Part shown: positions 53,301 through 59,627 of the stretch, one piece after another
Layout: each line of letters starts with the position of its first letter
How positions within the stretch are numbered: position 1 is the stretch's first letter
NCBI GenBank assembly: GCA_028693165.1
Contig: JAQUVX010000016.1
Coordinates: forward strand, 31,146-95,145
Length of the DNA: 64,000 nt
Origin: Lachnospiraceae bacterium
GTDB taxonomy: Bacteria; Bacillota; Clostridia; Lachnospirales; Lachnospiraceae
Reading direction: 5' to 3'
Program-made: the position numbers and the translations under genes
Notes under the pieces: model-generated
What the model saw: only the letters and a program-made list of their open reading frames with translations
What the model was told of the DNA's origin: nothing
The model's database searches: none

Positions 53301-56170
53301 TAGCCTGCAATTCCGCCGGCATAACGGGAATTCATTGTAAGCCCAGTCATGTTCTGAACGACACTGTTGTAATCCACATCACTGTTGCAGTCTGAAATCG
53401 TGCCATAATTGGCTCCTGTGATTCCGCCCCCATAGGTCGAAATCGCCAGAATCGCGCCCTCATTAACCCAGTTTGAGATGACCGCGTCTTTATTCTTCTC
53501 ATGATCCGGATCTATGGTTACCTGATAAGGATAAGTATCCGACAGTGTGACCTTTGCATTGCATCCCGTGATTCCGCCCACATAGGTTTCACCGATGATA
53601 CTGGCCTGATTTCGGCTGTTTGCAGAACCTCCGTGCAGTCTTCCGCCTGCCGTGCCTGCATTCAGCCCGACAATTCCTCCGACATAGTTTTTTCCGATGA
53701 CATACCCAGGCTCTGTGATCCGCTCCCGCAGGGTATTGCAGTCGGTAATAGAGGCATCCTGATTAAAGCCCACGATTCCGCCCACAAACGTTCCGGTCAG
53801 ATCCACATCTGACGGGTCAACGTTTCCTGCATTTTCATTGGCACTTTCAATCTTTTCTTTAATACTGTTGACTAAATCTGTAATTTCTTCTTCTGTATAA
53901 GCCGGCGAACTGCTGCATTTGGAAATGACTACCTCCGCAGAATCCCCTTTTCGGCTATATCCGGTAATCCCGCCGATAAAATAAGCGTCGGAACCCTCTT
54001 CTATCTTGATTCCATGGACTTTCCCGTAGTTTTTGCAGGCATTCACAGTCAGATTACCGCTGTCTGCCTCCATCCTTCCCGCAATTCCGCCGACATAGCG
54101 CCGTCCGCTCACTTCCGCACGATTTGTCAGCTCTTCATAACTACCTGCCCCACTGATAGCTCCGGTAATACCTCCCACGTTGATATTTCCGGTAACCGTA
54201 CCGCTCCGAAGTGTCAGCTTCGCCAGATTTCCTTCATTTTTTCCACAAAATGCCCCCGTGGAACTACCGGTTTTTTCTTCTGCACTTCCGGTTACAGCGG
54301 CATCCTCCATCGCAATGTTGCTGATCGTGCCCTGATTGCGGATGATCAAACCGATGGTATCCGTCGGTACTGAGTCGGCGGTTAACAGATTGTATCCTGC
54401 TACATCCGGCATCGCGGCCGGATCTGCCGTCAAATTCGCACTCATCGCAAACTTCTTCAGAACGTGGGCATCCTCTGTCTCCTCTGTAATCAAAGAGGAA
54501 TTCGCTCCAAGGCTGATGATTGAACGGAATTTATAATCTGCCGGTGTTTTGTCACCGGAGGTAATCGCATCCAGCACCGGAACCATCTTCTGATAGACAC
54601 TTCCGTTGTTCAGCGCTGCCTCCCAATTAATATCCGCCGTCAGGCGATATGTAATCTTTTTTGTCTCGTTTTTGTGGTATCGTTCATAGTAGCGAATATT
54701 ATTCAAATGCCGTGCATTTTCAATCGTATAGGTACGGCTCTCTGACCCACCCGTCAGTGGACGGACGGAGAGCTTGCCGAAGAACTGATTTTCTGTGTTA
54801 CTCGTCTTTTCTATGGTCTGCCGATAGGTTCCCTCACGGCTTCCCACAACCACCGCATACAGATTATCTGTCTGATCAAGTCCCAGACGATAAATCGAGG
54901 CGCTGCTTGAGGCGGTGTCCGAAGTGTTCTCAACTCCCTCGTTGACACTTAGATCCAGCGCATCCAGATACAGGCAGATCGAATTATCCCCTTCGTTGAT
55001 TTTAATCGGAAATTCAAGGGTTTTATTGCCCCACTCGTTACCTTCGGCGATCGGATAGGCATAGTTTGCAGCAATGCGCTGAATACCATCAGCTGAACGT
55101 GTTCCTTTCAGCACCAGCTTTGGATCATCCGCAGTTCCAAGTGTGATCGTTCCGACACGCGTCCCTACGCCGCCCACGGAATCCGGCGCCGCAAACAGAT
55201 TGATCCGGTAGATCAGTCCGGTCAGGGCTTCCTTGCTTTCCTGTGCTGCCTGGCCTTTGATCGTCCAATACAGATTCAGCGTATCTTCATCGCGAAGCGT
55301 CAGATTGCCGATAATCGGCTGTACGATCTTGGTATTCGTACCTCGTGACAGCACTTCCGCTCCATAATATCCAACTTTTTTATCTTTGCGTTTTTCTCTG
55401 GCACGATGCCGAATCGAGGCCATATAATTTTTGAAGCCCTCTGCGCCCTCTTCCAGATAGGTGAATTCTTTTACTTTGTCATCATAAAAAACAGAATAGA
55501 TCAGCGCCACCTTCGGATTCGGATCAAATTCCACACAGATTGCTCCGTTCAGCATATCCTTATCCGCAATATATGGATCAAGCATGTCAAATAGAGCTTT
55601 GATTCGGCGATAATCCTTAAGATCTTTGCCAGTGAACTCCTTCTTAAGCTCCACAGTCGTCTTGTTGCCGAGATCATATTTCAAATAAATATTGGCATAA
55701 TCTCCCTTTGCTGCTTTCAGAAAATAGATTTCACTGGTATTCGCTTTATCCTTCGCATCCTTTTCCCATGGCGTATCATTCAAATCAATCGCTGCACCGT
55801 CGGTGCCGTAGAGCGTTCCCTCCTGTTTGCTCAGCAGATATTCTTCGGCACCCGCTTTCCCATCGGCGGAAGCCGCATCCGCCAAATTTGTCAGCTGCCC
55901 CCTTTCCGCATACTGCGTAAGCTGCGTCTGCGCCGCCACAAAGATACTCTGCGCGAATTCATCATTCTTCTTAAACTCCGCATAATCCTGCCATCCCCTC
56001 AGGCTCATCACCCCAACCGTCAGCAAAATACCCAGCACAACCAGGGTCACGATCAGCTCTACTAAAGTAAAGCCGCCGGTACCCTGGTGGTTTCTGCGGT
56101 TATTCGTCTGTTGTTGTTCCTGACGGCGCCGCCACATGTCTGCGGCGCATCGTCTGAATGCGGATTTCAT
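44351..56170 (-). CDS. Giant modular prepilin (3,939 aa) with GLUG repeats and FN3-like modules
   Basis: Largest gene of the window (11.8 kb). A long leader (1-33) ends in the class III prepilin cleavage site 'GTGGFTLVELIVTLVVLG': cut after G33, Glu38 at +5, then a hydrophobic helix and short pilin-like segment to ~110. Residues ~330-610 are beta-rich. Residues ~620-2100 hold about 36 hand-counted GLUG-type units of the form YVGGIVGYN, ~35-60 residues apart, often followed by 'GTI.NC', expected to form a long beta-solenoid. Residues ~2145-2315 resemble a jelly-roll (discoidin-like) domain. The rest (~2400-3900) looks like several fibronectin/Ig-like modules. There is no LPXTG or other wall anchor. 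Four-base AGGAG upstream. It is first of four minor pilin genes after pilT, the place where GspH/FimT would stand. Predicted role: adhesive pilus tip fused to a pilin. Confidence 0.9.
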   Translation of the reverse strand: MKSAFRRCAADMWRRRQEQQQTNNRRNHQGTGGFTLVELIVTLVVLGILLTVGVMSLRGWQDYAEFKKNDEFAQSIFVAAQTQLTQYAERGQLTNLADAASADGKAGAEEYLLSKQEGTLYGTDGAAIDLNDTPWEKDAKDKANTSEIYFLKAAKGDYANIYLKYDLGNKTTVELKKEFTGKDLKDYRRIKALFDMLDPYIADKDMLNGAICVEFDPNPKVALIYSVFYDDKVKEFTYLEEGAEGFKNYMASIRHRAREKRKDKKVGYYGAEVLSRGTNTKIVQPIIGNLTLRDEDTLNLYWTIKGQAAQESKEALTGLIYRINLFAAPDSVGGVGTRVGTITLGTADDPKLVLKGTRSADGIQRIAANYAYPIAEGNEWGNKTLEFPIKINEGDNSICLYLDALDLSVNEGVENTSDTASSSASIYRLGLDQTDNLYAVVVGSREGTYRQTIEKTSNTENQFFGKLSVRPLTGGSESRTYTIENARHLNNIRYYERYHKNETKKITYRLTADINWEAALNNGSVYQKMVPVLDAITSGDKTPADYKFRSIISLGANSSLITEETEDAHVLKKFAMSANLTADPAAMPDVAGYNLLTADSVPTDTIGLIIRNQGTISNIAMEDAAVTGSAEEKTGSSTGAFCGKNEGNLAKLTLRSGTVTGNINVGGITGAISGAGSYEELTNRAEVSGRRYVGGIAGRMEADSGNLTVNACKNYGKVHGIKIEEGSDAYFIGGITGYSRKGDSAEVVISKCSSSPAYTEEEITDLVNSIKEKIESANENAGNVDPSDVDLTGTFVGGIVGFNQDASITDCNTLRERITEPGYVIGKNYVGGIVGLNAGTAGGRLHGGSANSRNQASIIGETYVGGITGCNAKVTLSDTYPYQVTIDPDHEKNKDAVISNWVNEGAILAISTYGGGITGANYGTISDCNSDVDYNSVVQNMTGLTMNSRYAGGIAGYNQGSIAATSGVISAVSVISGRDYVGGLVGYNDIGGTIKDYKLSGGYVTGKHFVGGFIGLNADKSVFDSNIISNVNEVSGDYFVGGIIGANLLPTDEAINAVFQTDNFLGNLNAEQGAFAGGFIGFNDLLTAGTGRVEIQEAVDALCNSKEFKAITETDGNAISDRLEAAEALIGSDTFLSSNQNETDQMTITGSENVSAQTKLGEITALVYVGGVVGYNQDKTILAIHDVENITPINATAYIQRTETGVSDLPDGTQKKYSYVGGIIGKVAENVTLVNCKNRDVGEVRTQGTYTGGLAELNYGLIQNCTAGSLGSGTSDDTDDYIGGLVGANVAAESNRGIVNCGVTGTIMGRNYVGGLAAENYGRIADPVIQDCSIMAAGANVGGIAGYGYSGSAITFSKEQTLDVEIDGSAYYVGGVVGSNEGTLKGLSGSRVSTSAGKTIVGLYHVGGFIGRQLGKAEISNLNNQSDVQADQGYAGGIVASMSKDQEETTIQDCQNSGEVSVLSETDEIEDEEVEDSAAGGITAVNYGTISRCVDYGEVYATSGYSGGITALNYSTIKKCRVNDGRTTLEMSGDRYVGGITAINGEKAVIVDCSVQNLILQNQTSTEAGYMGGVAAYNYGTIENTSVGVDWAAETSTKDDDDYDYDAAQEEAVRYVLKAVEKAKNSSNDSAYTFSGLTSSTGVNEVNAVTITSYAAGVCAGGVTGWNEGTIKGDSGTGNYSVAVAEIGFIQRSMSYYGYMGGIAGVNRGEISKYEFDGLIHATANDPNNTPEFNPNYDYEQNKAPIYGYGGIAGMNGNDQGQNDASVKNCKISAARIQGTGDANNRSNIGGIAGMNGENSVIEGIYFGSGTSQDFTELGTLFSYTGNAQSGNVTKNGSIWLGTDSYGHVGGVTGYNLGTITEINDKDEEYKNNGVLIIDNSGHAGGIAGFNRRTGTISQAVTGENWMVVAKAHGQDNGTGGIIGYNISESDLTNCDNYATVIKMAGDSVGGMIGRNENATTSSWRLYNCRNYGPIYARARAGGMIGHWKYKGGTLEKCINEGNVIATVEGAGGMVGMLYSLDSGESANMVQCENHGTVGDNNAVPTGGMLGMVYNPTSSGRNIRLYQCVNTGLIGGTDLSAGMIANASNATIYLSYCRNYGYSLNNYSTNFNGMSASKVENLTDCIAVTDKDIANPISAQVKTTTTGGYYFNQASAETRNSFFYVKQIEANNKKLVNGNLLSVMTNGANTESPNPYYTGLTTSDDAWLEMTFNAPVYLDAEDSLLLVWNRAVTSAGSNDYRYYSYTLELFDKNNKVIESLEVNEKEGGDTRAEYFNGHTHDIECSEPVYKVRISNIFARTWGSNTMVNVALSEFTAKGVRAGDFGVDNITSAVNYKSTSYENTTTQYNSDKTMVSCVWDLSSLEAADNSGKGVSLSVADNVAISIATGRKIASLNGKTIADIYRSEEKNDRYTSSAGAYQLFQDLDAYLFFERDDSSLAVPEITSTSAEGGYYQVNWGQVDQAQYYQVKYTYYQKDADGKLTQKIGEEKSATVYIPQIQIASDYTDAGKKADGIIVQVQACCPILNDGGTAVAESEWSAKREVTFGIQLPTPQVHYELVKIDAKECYRVVLDNQSEYKIFVEQQRLAGSTIEMKDIKIVSTLNKRTAITFSAESGAYYDQNSDYQLVEGHKATQENILLTSHAEIMPDSTVSGYDVSANVIREATLPTNTVYQDSKASSQFLGIPVLERTTQATSVGFFGTTIQSLSYQTMLKPSGSWVVNYRTELTASDPDFDGLPVALAVSPQTRTSPSSGSTAVITLNNFPSDFLDKNEDGTYRYQDVMVRSYPTKMSNDIFYQGWQVTVPGKEDSSALSQDDLKQLKVNDNGQVDDDGMPLISGGLVSGKKVKEGYVIEAQGDGTYSLYYNTLLRDLEKIGYKDDDEWSYTQNGQAKTYQKYQVVYHKIDLKEELTSVQSKPAIHINPVKTDDGTDWLDGDYETADKFAIMWDQEAKGADPAYKNSDGVAPFNKNAEYFLTVTGTLPDDKTTTLINNRAIKTADGYTAGIYNQLEQDSSKWSYKKVHITLTRAGTTDSKGHVTSFPITVDAEYSFRLRLSQIGKPVITLKRDEQGVVMKDGLNYVISWSGLTNEEERKALAYYEITVTGKESKTEQTFTTEEISAESGVTDPKQTKRNVNLEAFTRGEQLQVKIRAIADKTSITYRSGIDGTIGEMTLPERLFAPDMGEEQDPDANLTAAPISVTSVSDFLAGCLSLTMKPENYDAGSDQTTPMAGTQYQIAIQLFATREEADQADPTDAITTITGLPEKSDTNRTNMTKGLTDYSYVLKDIPAKYAGTWARVILRAVSSGNISSVWTEDDKVNTVEDYTAVVPYRIFELPKVQIDPIELDEVAGSETIEYPVLDAQGKQFESLTVELVQDTVSFTEADYAQNYNLKLIGTPQNAGTMATPSDAVVVSDVSELSLKRTDEDTFAVEYEATDLNYKNTGTGAPITLTIGAEKPTALPYGKELQLLGTAYHIEPTAYLQAERETDTDGQERIRFILTLPDFSQLLDEGQISADIAGINYTEQILIQSVPKEDETQYQSSLWAVMAREDADSPLDKVEAIAMDLAAIDPEPIDAQAKASERSGAAYEIEGTGLTSATRYLVEVSQGDKKLGMFAVPRNQDAAGVLNYKSFVWLPEWMAQYQDSDITLTFRNIFDVGSAQGGGLSAWSETARTVTLGALTTVQEVSLVQLLSGGENHPISTYSRVRSNQTGQSLNAKQSQITWVYDPLEDAKITGYNLNIEGTDGQTDCHLKLDLSRNAFGQYPGLADYLTAEGKLLYSIGYDLEGDRILYPGQEVPLASDSDAAFVTASDSNTIWPTASDSDAQEVLPIGTVLLKATLKAEWEAIDDEVTGIRFTLTLPDAPADQWKGSSAETYLKAFEGEGMYHTERLKVEPILVNKYYTMPETEWFYLQKTIMEYLEDGELPEENSGDGALVNDLT

Positions 56171-56220
56171 GGTTTTTATGCTCCTGTCTGTACGTTCTGC
56201 GGTCTCATTCCAGTCTTAAC

Positions 56221-57270
56221 TTATACCAAAAACTGATCCATATCCTTGCGGTCATTGGAATACTGATAGGCCAGTTCTTTTTCGATTATATTGCTCTCCA
56301 CCAGTCTTGCCAGGTCACTGTTTAAAGAATGCATCCCCAGCGCACGGCCGGACTGCATGACGCTGCCGAGCTGATGGCACTTGTTCTCGCGCACCAGATT
56401 CATCGCCGCATCGGTTCCCAGAAGAACCTCCGTGGCTGCGATACGGCCCCCGCCGATTTTGGGAATCAGGCACTGCGTGATGACGCCCTTTAAGACACCG
56501 GATAACTGGGTTCGGATCTGATTCTGGCTGGCAGCCGGGCAGGCGTCGATGATTCGGTCAATGGTCTGGGCCGCACCGGTCGTATGAAGGGTGCTGAGAA
56601 CCAGATGTCCGGTCTCGGCTGCCGTCAGAGCCGCTGAGATCGTCTCGTAATCACGCATCTCGCCGACCAAAATGATGTCCGGGTCCTCACGCAGCGCAGA
56701 CCGAAGGGCCGCCGCGAAGGATGTCACGTCACGTCCGGTCTCCCGCTGGTGAATCAGGCAGTTTTTCTGCTCGTAGACATACTCGATCGGGTCCTCCACC
56801 GTGATGATGTGCTCGGCGCGGTTGGTGTTGATGTAATCGATCATCGCCGCCAGCGTGGTGGATTTACCGCTTCCCGTCGGGCCGGTTACCAGAATCAGCC
56901 CCCGCGGTTCCTCTGCCAGACTGCGAAGCACCGGCGGAAGATTCAGTTCCTGTAACGACGGAATATGATTGTTCAGCAGACGGATCGTGGTCGCCAGCTT
57001 TTCCTGCTGCCGGAACACATTGACGCGCTGCCGCTCGCCGCTCGCCAGAGAGATCGGGAAGTCCAGATCATGCCCTTCTTTTAAAAGCTCAAGCTGCTTT
57101 CCATTCAGCATAGAAAGGATGAGCTGCGAGGTCTCCTCCTGCGGAAGTTGAATCGGTGCCTCCATCAGGGTTCCATCCACGCGGATCATCAGCGGGAGTC
57201 CCGCGGAAATATGGATATCCGACGCATTCATCTGCCGCCCCATCTCGATTATCTGTGTCATATCAGCCAT
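56221..57270 (-). CDS. pilT: Type IV pilus retraction ATPase PilT
   Basis: 349 residues, normal size. Walker A 'VTGPTGSGKSTTLAAM', Asp box 'HIITVEDPIEYVYEQKNCLIHQRETGRD', Walker B 'DPDIILVGEMRDYETISAALTAAETGHLVLSTLHT', and the C-terminal 'AIRTTIRLL'-type arginine region. PilT pulls pilin subunits back into the membrane, so this locus encodes a retractable pilus and not only a type II secretion system. It lies 28 bp after pilB. Confidence 0.96.
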   Translation of the reverse strand: MADMTQIIEMGRQMNASDIHISAGLPLMIRVDGTLMEAPIQLPQEETSQLILSMLNGKQLELLKEGHDLDFPISLASGERQRVNVFRQQEKLATTIRLLNNHIPSLQELNLPPVLRSLAEEPRGLILVTGPTGSGKSTTLAAMIDYINTNRAEHIITVEDPIEYVYEQKNCLIHQRETGRDVTSFAAALRSALREDPDIILVGEMRDYETISAALTAAETGHLVLSTLHTTGAAQTIDRIIDACPAASQNQIRTQLSGVLKGVITQCLIPKIGGGRIAATEVLLGTDAAMNLVRENKCHQLGSVMQSGRALGMHSLNSDLARLVESNIIEKELAYQYSNDRKDMDQFLV

Positions 57271-57298
57271 ATGCTGTCCTGCCTTTCTGTACCATCAT

Positions 57299-58981
57299 CT
57301 ACTCATAGTATGCCACCTTAAACAGCTCCTCCAGCGATGTCACGCCCTCTGCCACCAGCCGTGCGCCGCCGTCCTTCAGCGATACCATATTCTGCCGCTC
57401 ATGGGCGTAGGTCTTGATCTCCTCCATGTCTGCCCCCTTCGCAATCATCTCGCGCAGTTCCTTGTCAATAAACAGCACCTCATGGATCGCCACACGGCCG
57501 CGATAGCCGGTATTGTTGCAGCGGGAGCAGCCCTTCGGCACCTTGATTTTCGTCACATCGGCCCCCAGATACACCCGCGTCTCCTCGTCGGTTTCCACCT
57601 CCTGCGCGCAGTCCGGGCAGAGCTTTCGCATCAGCCGCTGTGCCACGACTCCCACAAGGGAGTTGGCGACCATATATTTCTCCACGCCCATATCCTGTAG
57701 GCGCACGATAGCCGACACAGCATCGTTGGTATGCAGCGTGCTGAGAACCAGATGTCCGGTAATGGCGGCGCGGACGGAGATCGATGCGGTCTCGCTGTCT
57801 CGTGTCTCGCCGACCATGATGATGTCCGGGTCCTGACGGAGCAGGGCGCGCAGACCATTTTCAAAGGTCATTCCGGCCAGATTGTTTACCTGGCTCTGAT
57901 TGATCCGGGCAAGGTTTTTCTCCACCGGATCCTCAATCGTCGATATGTTCACCTGACGTTTCGCCAGCTCGTTGAGAATCATGTACAGCGTCGTCGTCTT
58001 TCCTGAGCCGGTCGGTCCGGTCATGTAGATCAGGCCGTTCGGCGAACGGAGCATCCGGTTTAATTTATCAAAGTCCTCCTGCTGCATTCCGTAAGTCCCG
58101 GAATGATCGATCTGGGAATTGCTCGCCAGCAGACGGATGACAGCCTTCTCGCCAAACACCGTCGGCAGCACAGAGATACGCATATTGACCATCGTATCGT
58201 CCACCTTCATCCGAAAATGGCCGTCCTGCGGAAGCCGCCGCTCCGCAATATCCATATCGCCCAGAATCTTCACGCGGGCGATCAGGGACGCGTGCAGGCT
58301 TTTCTGCAAGGTCACGAAGTCAATGATCACGCCGTCGATCCGCATCCGAACCGTCGTCTTGTCCTCAAACGGTTCGATATGGATATCACTGGCATTGCTG
58401 TGGTAGGCGCGCTGCACCAGACTGTTGAGCAGGTTGATTACCGGCGTGTCGTCATCGCTCTCCTCCACCGCAAGCGTCTCGGCCTCCTGCCTCTGGCTGT
58501 CGTTCGCCACCGAAGCCGCCCGCCGCGCCTTCACTTCCGCGTAATAATAGCGGATCGCATTGTCCAGGGGCCGCCCCTCACACAGAAGGATTTCCAGATT
58601 CAGGCCCGTGGTCTGACGCACATCCTCAAGCCCGTAGAAATTCAGCGGATCATTGGTCAGAACCGTCAGGGTATCGCCGGTCACCGCCACGCCCAGCATC
58701 CGGTAACGCTGTGACATCTCGGCGGGAATCAGCCGCACCGCCTCCATGTCGATGTGCATCTGAGACACGTCGCCGATCTTCAGATCCAGGCGGGCCGCAA
58801 GGGCCTCAAGCATCTGACGCTCCGTGATAAATCCCAGCTCGATCAGCGCACCGCCAAGCCGCATCCCTTTATGTTCCTTCTGATAGTCCAGCGCCTTGCC
58901 GATCTGCTCGTCCGTAACATAGCCATATTCTTTTAATACATCACCGATTCGTACATTTCGGAAACTGTTCACACTGTCCAT
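57299..58981 (-). CDS. pilB: Pilus assembly ATPase PilB/GspE with MshEN domain
   Basis: 560 residues. The N-terminal MshEN domain has two copies of the RLGxxLxxxG motif: R11, I12, G13, L16, G20, I27, L31, Q34, and R41, L42, G43, L46, G50, L61, with R64 in place of the last Gln. The ATPase core has Walker A 'TGPTGSGKTTTLYM' (~323-336), 'DPDIIMVGETRDSETASISVRAAITGHLVLSTLHTNDA', and a four-Cys zinc site ('CPDC...CSRC'). It powers pilus extension. The MshEN motif is known from studied ATPases as a c-di-GMP sensor; binding here is inferred. It is followed by pilT with a 28-bp gap. Confidence 0.95.
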   Translation of the reverse strand: MDSVNSFRNVRIGDVLKEYGYVTDEQIGKALDYQKEHKGMRLGGALIELGFITERQMLEALAARLDLKIGDVSQMHIDMEAVRLIPAEMSQRYRMLGVAVTGDTLTVLTNDPLNFYGLEDVRQTTGLNLEILLCEGRPLDNAIRYYYAEVKARRAASVANDSQRQEAETLAVEESDDDTPVINLLNSLVQRAYHSNASDIHIEPFEDKTTVRMRIDGVIIDFVTLQKSLHASLIARVKILGDMDIAERRLPQDGHFRMKVDDTMVNMRISVLPTVFGEKAVIRLLASNSQIDHSGTYGMQQEDFDKLNRMLRSPNGLIYMTGPTGSGKTTTLYMILNELAKRQVNISTIEDPVEKNLARINQSQVNNLAGMTFENGLRALLRQDPDIIMVGETRDSETASISVRAAITGHLVLSTLHTNDAVSAIVRLQDMGVEKYMVANSLVGVVAQRLMRKLCPDCAQEVETDEETRVYLGADVTKIKVPKGCSRCNNTGYRGRVAIHEVLFIDKELREMIAKGADMEEIKTYAHERQNMVSLKDGGARLVAEGVTSLEELFKVAYYE

Positions 58982-59000
58982 CGTCTGTCCCTCTGTCTCT

Positions 59001-59627
59001 TTATCCTTCTCTGCTCATCTCCACCTGGAGTCTCATGTTCATCGTATCCACGGTATCGCTGAGTCCCGTCGCCGCATCCACCGTACGCCGCTCCGAACTC
59101 CAGCTGATGTTCACCACCCGAATTCCCGGCATATCGCGGGAGAGTGCATCGATGAATCCGTCCATATTCGTCAGACTGCCGGACACATCCAGGCTGACCT
59201 CCGCCAGCCAGATCCCGTCTCTGCCGTCCGGATTGCTTCCGTCGTCCTGCGTTCTGCCGTAGCCCGTCACATTGGCGGCCTCCTCCGGCATCGTGATCTG
59301 CAATCTGCGGGCCGTCAGTCCATAAGCCGCCACCTGATCCGTCAAAAGCCGGTCGATCTCCTGGCTCTTCATCATCGGGTACAGCTCATCCTGATAGGTT
59401 GCAAGCTCCGCCTTCTGCTTCTCGTTGGTGCTTTTAACCGCCGGAAGCTGCGCTTCCTTCTCCTTCATGACCGCAACCTGCTCCCGGAAGGTATCAAGCT
59501 GCGCCTGCATGTCCGCATTGGACCGAAGCAGCGGCAGAATCACCAAAAACACCAGAAGTCCCACCACGCAGACAAACCCAAGCCCTGCAAGAAGCTTCTT
59601 GTCCCGCTCTGTCATTTTCGTCGTCAT
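59001..59627 (-). CDS. pilO: PilO-like inner-membrane alignment protein
   Basis: About 208 residues from ATG 59627, which overlaps the preceding stop in ATGA and has GGGAGG upstream. One N-terminal membrane helix (~10-33, 'LLAGLGFVCVVGLLVFLVILPLL'), coiled coil at ~38-75, and a ferredoxin-like domain at ~100-205. Low sequence conservation, but topology, size and position between PilM-N and PilB are those of PilO. It links the cytoplasmic ring to the pilus base. Confidence 0.85.
   Translation of the reverse strand: MTTKMTERDKKLLAGLGFVCVVGLLVFLVILPLLRSNADMQAQLDTFREQVAVMKEKEAQLPAVKSTNEKQKAELATYQDELYPMMKSQEIDRLLTDQVAAYGLTARRLQITMPEEAANVTGYGRTQDDGSNPDGRDGIWLAEVSLDVSGSLTNMDGFIDALSRDMPGIRVVNISWSSERRTVDAATGLSDTVDTMNMRLQVEMSREG

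Noticed and set aside
49850-54350. The GLUG region as several separate genes joined by assembly error
   Set aside because: The frame is continuous with steady repeat spacing and no nearly identical copies that would mislead an assembler.
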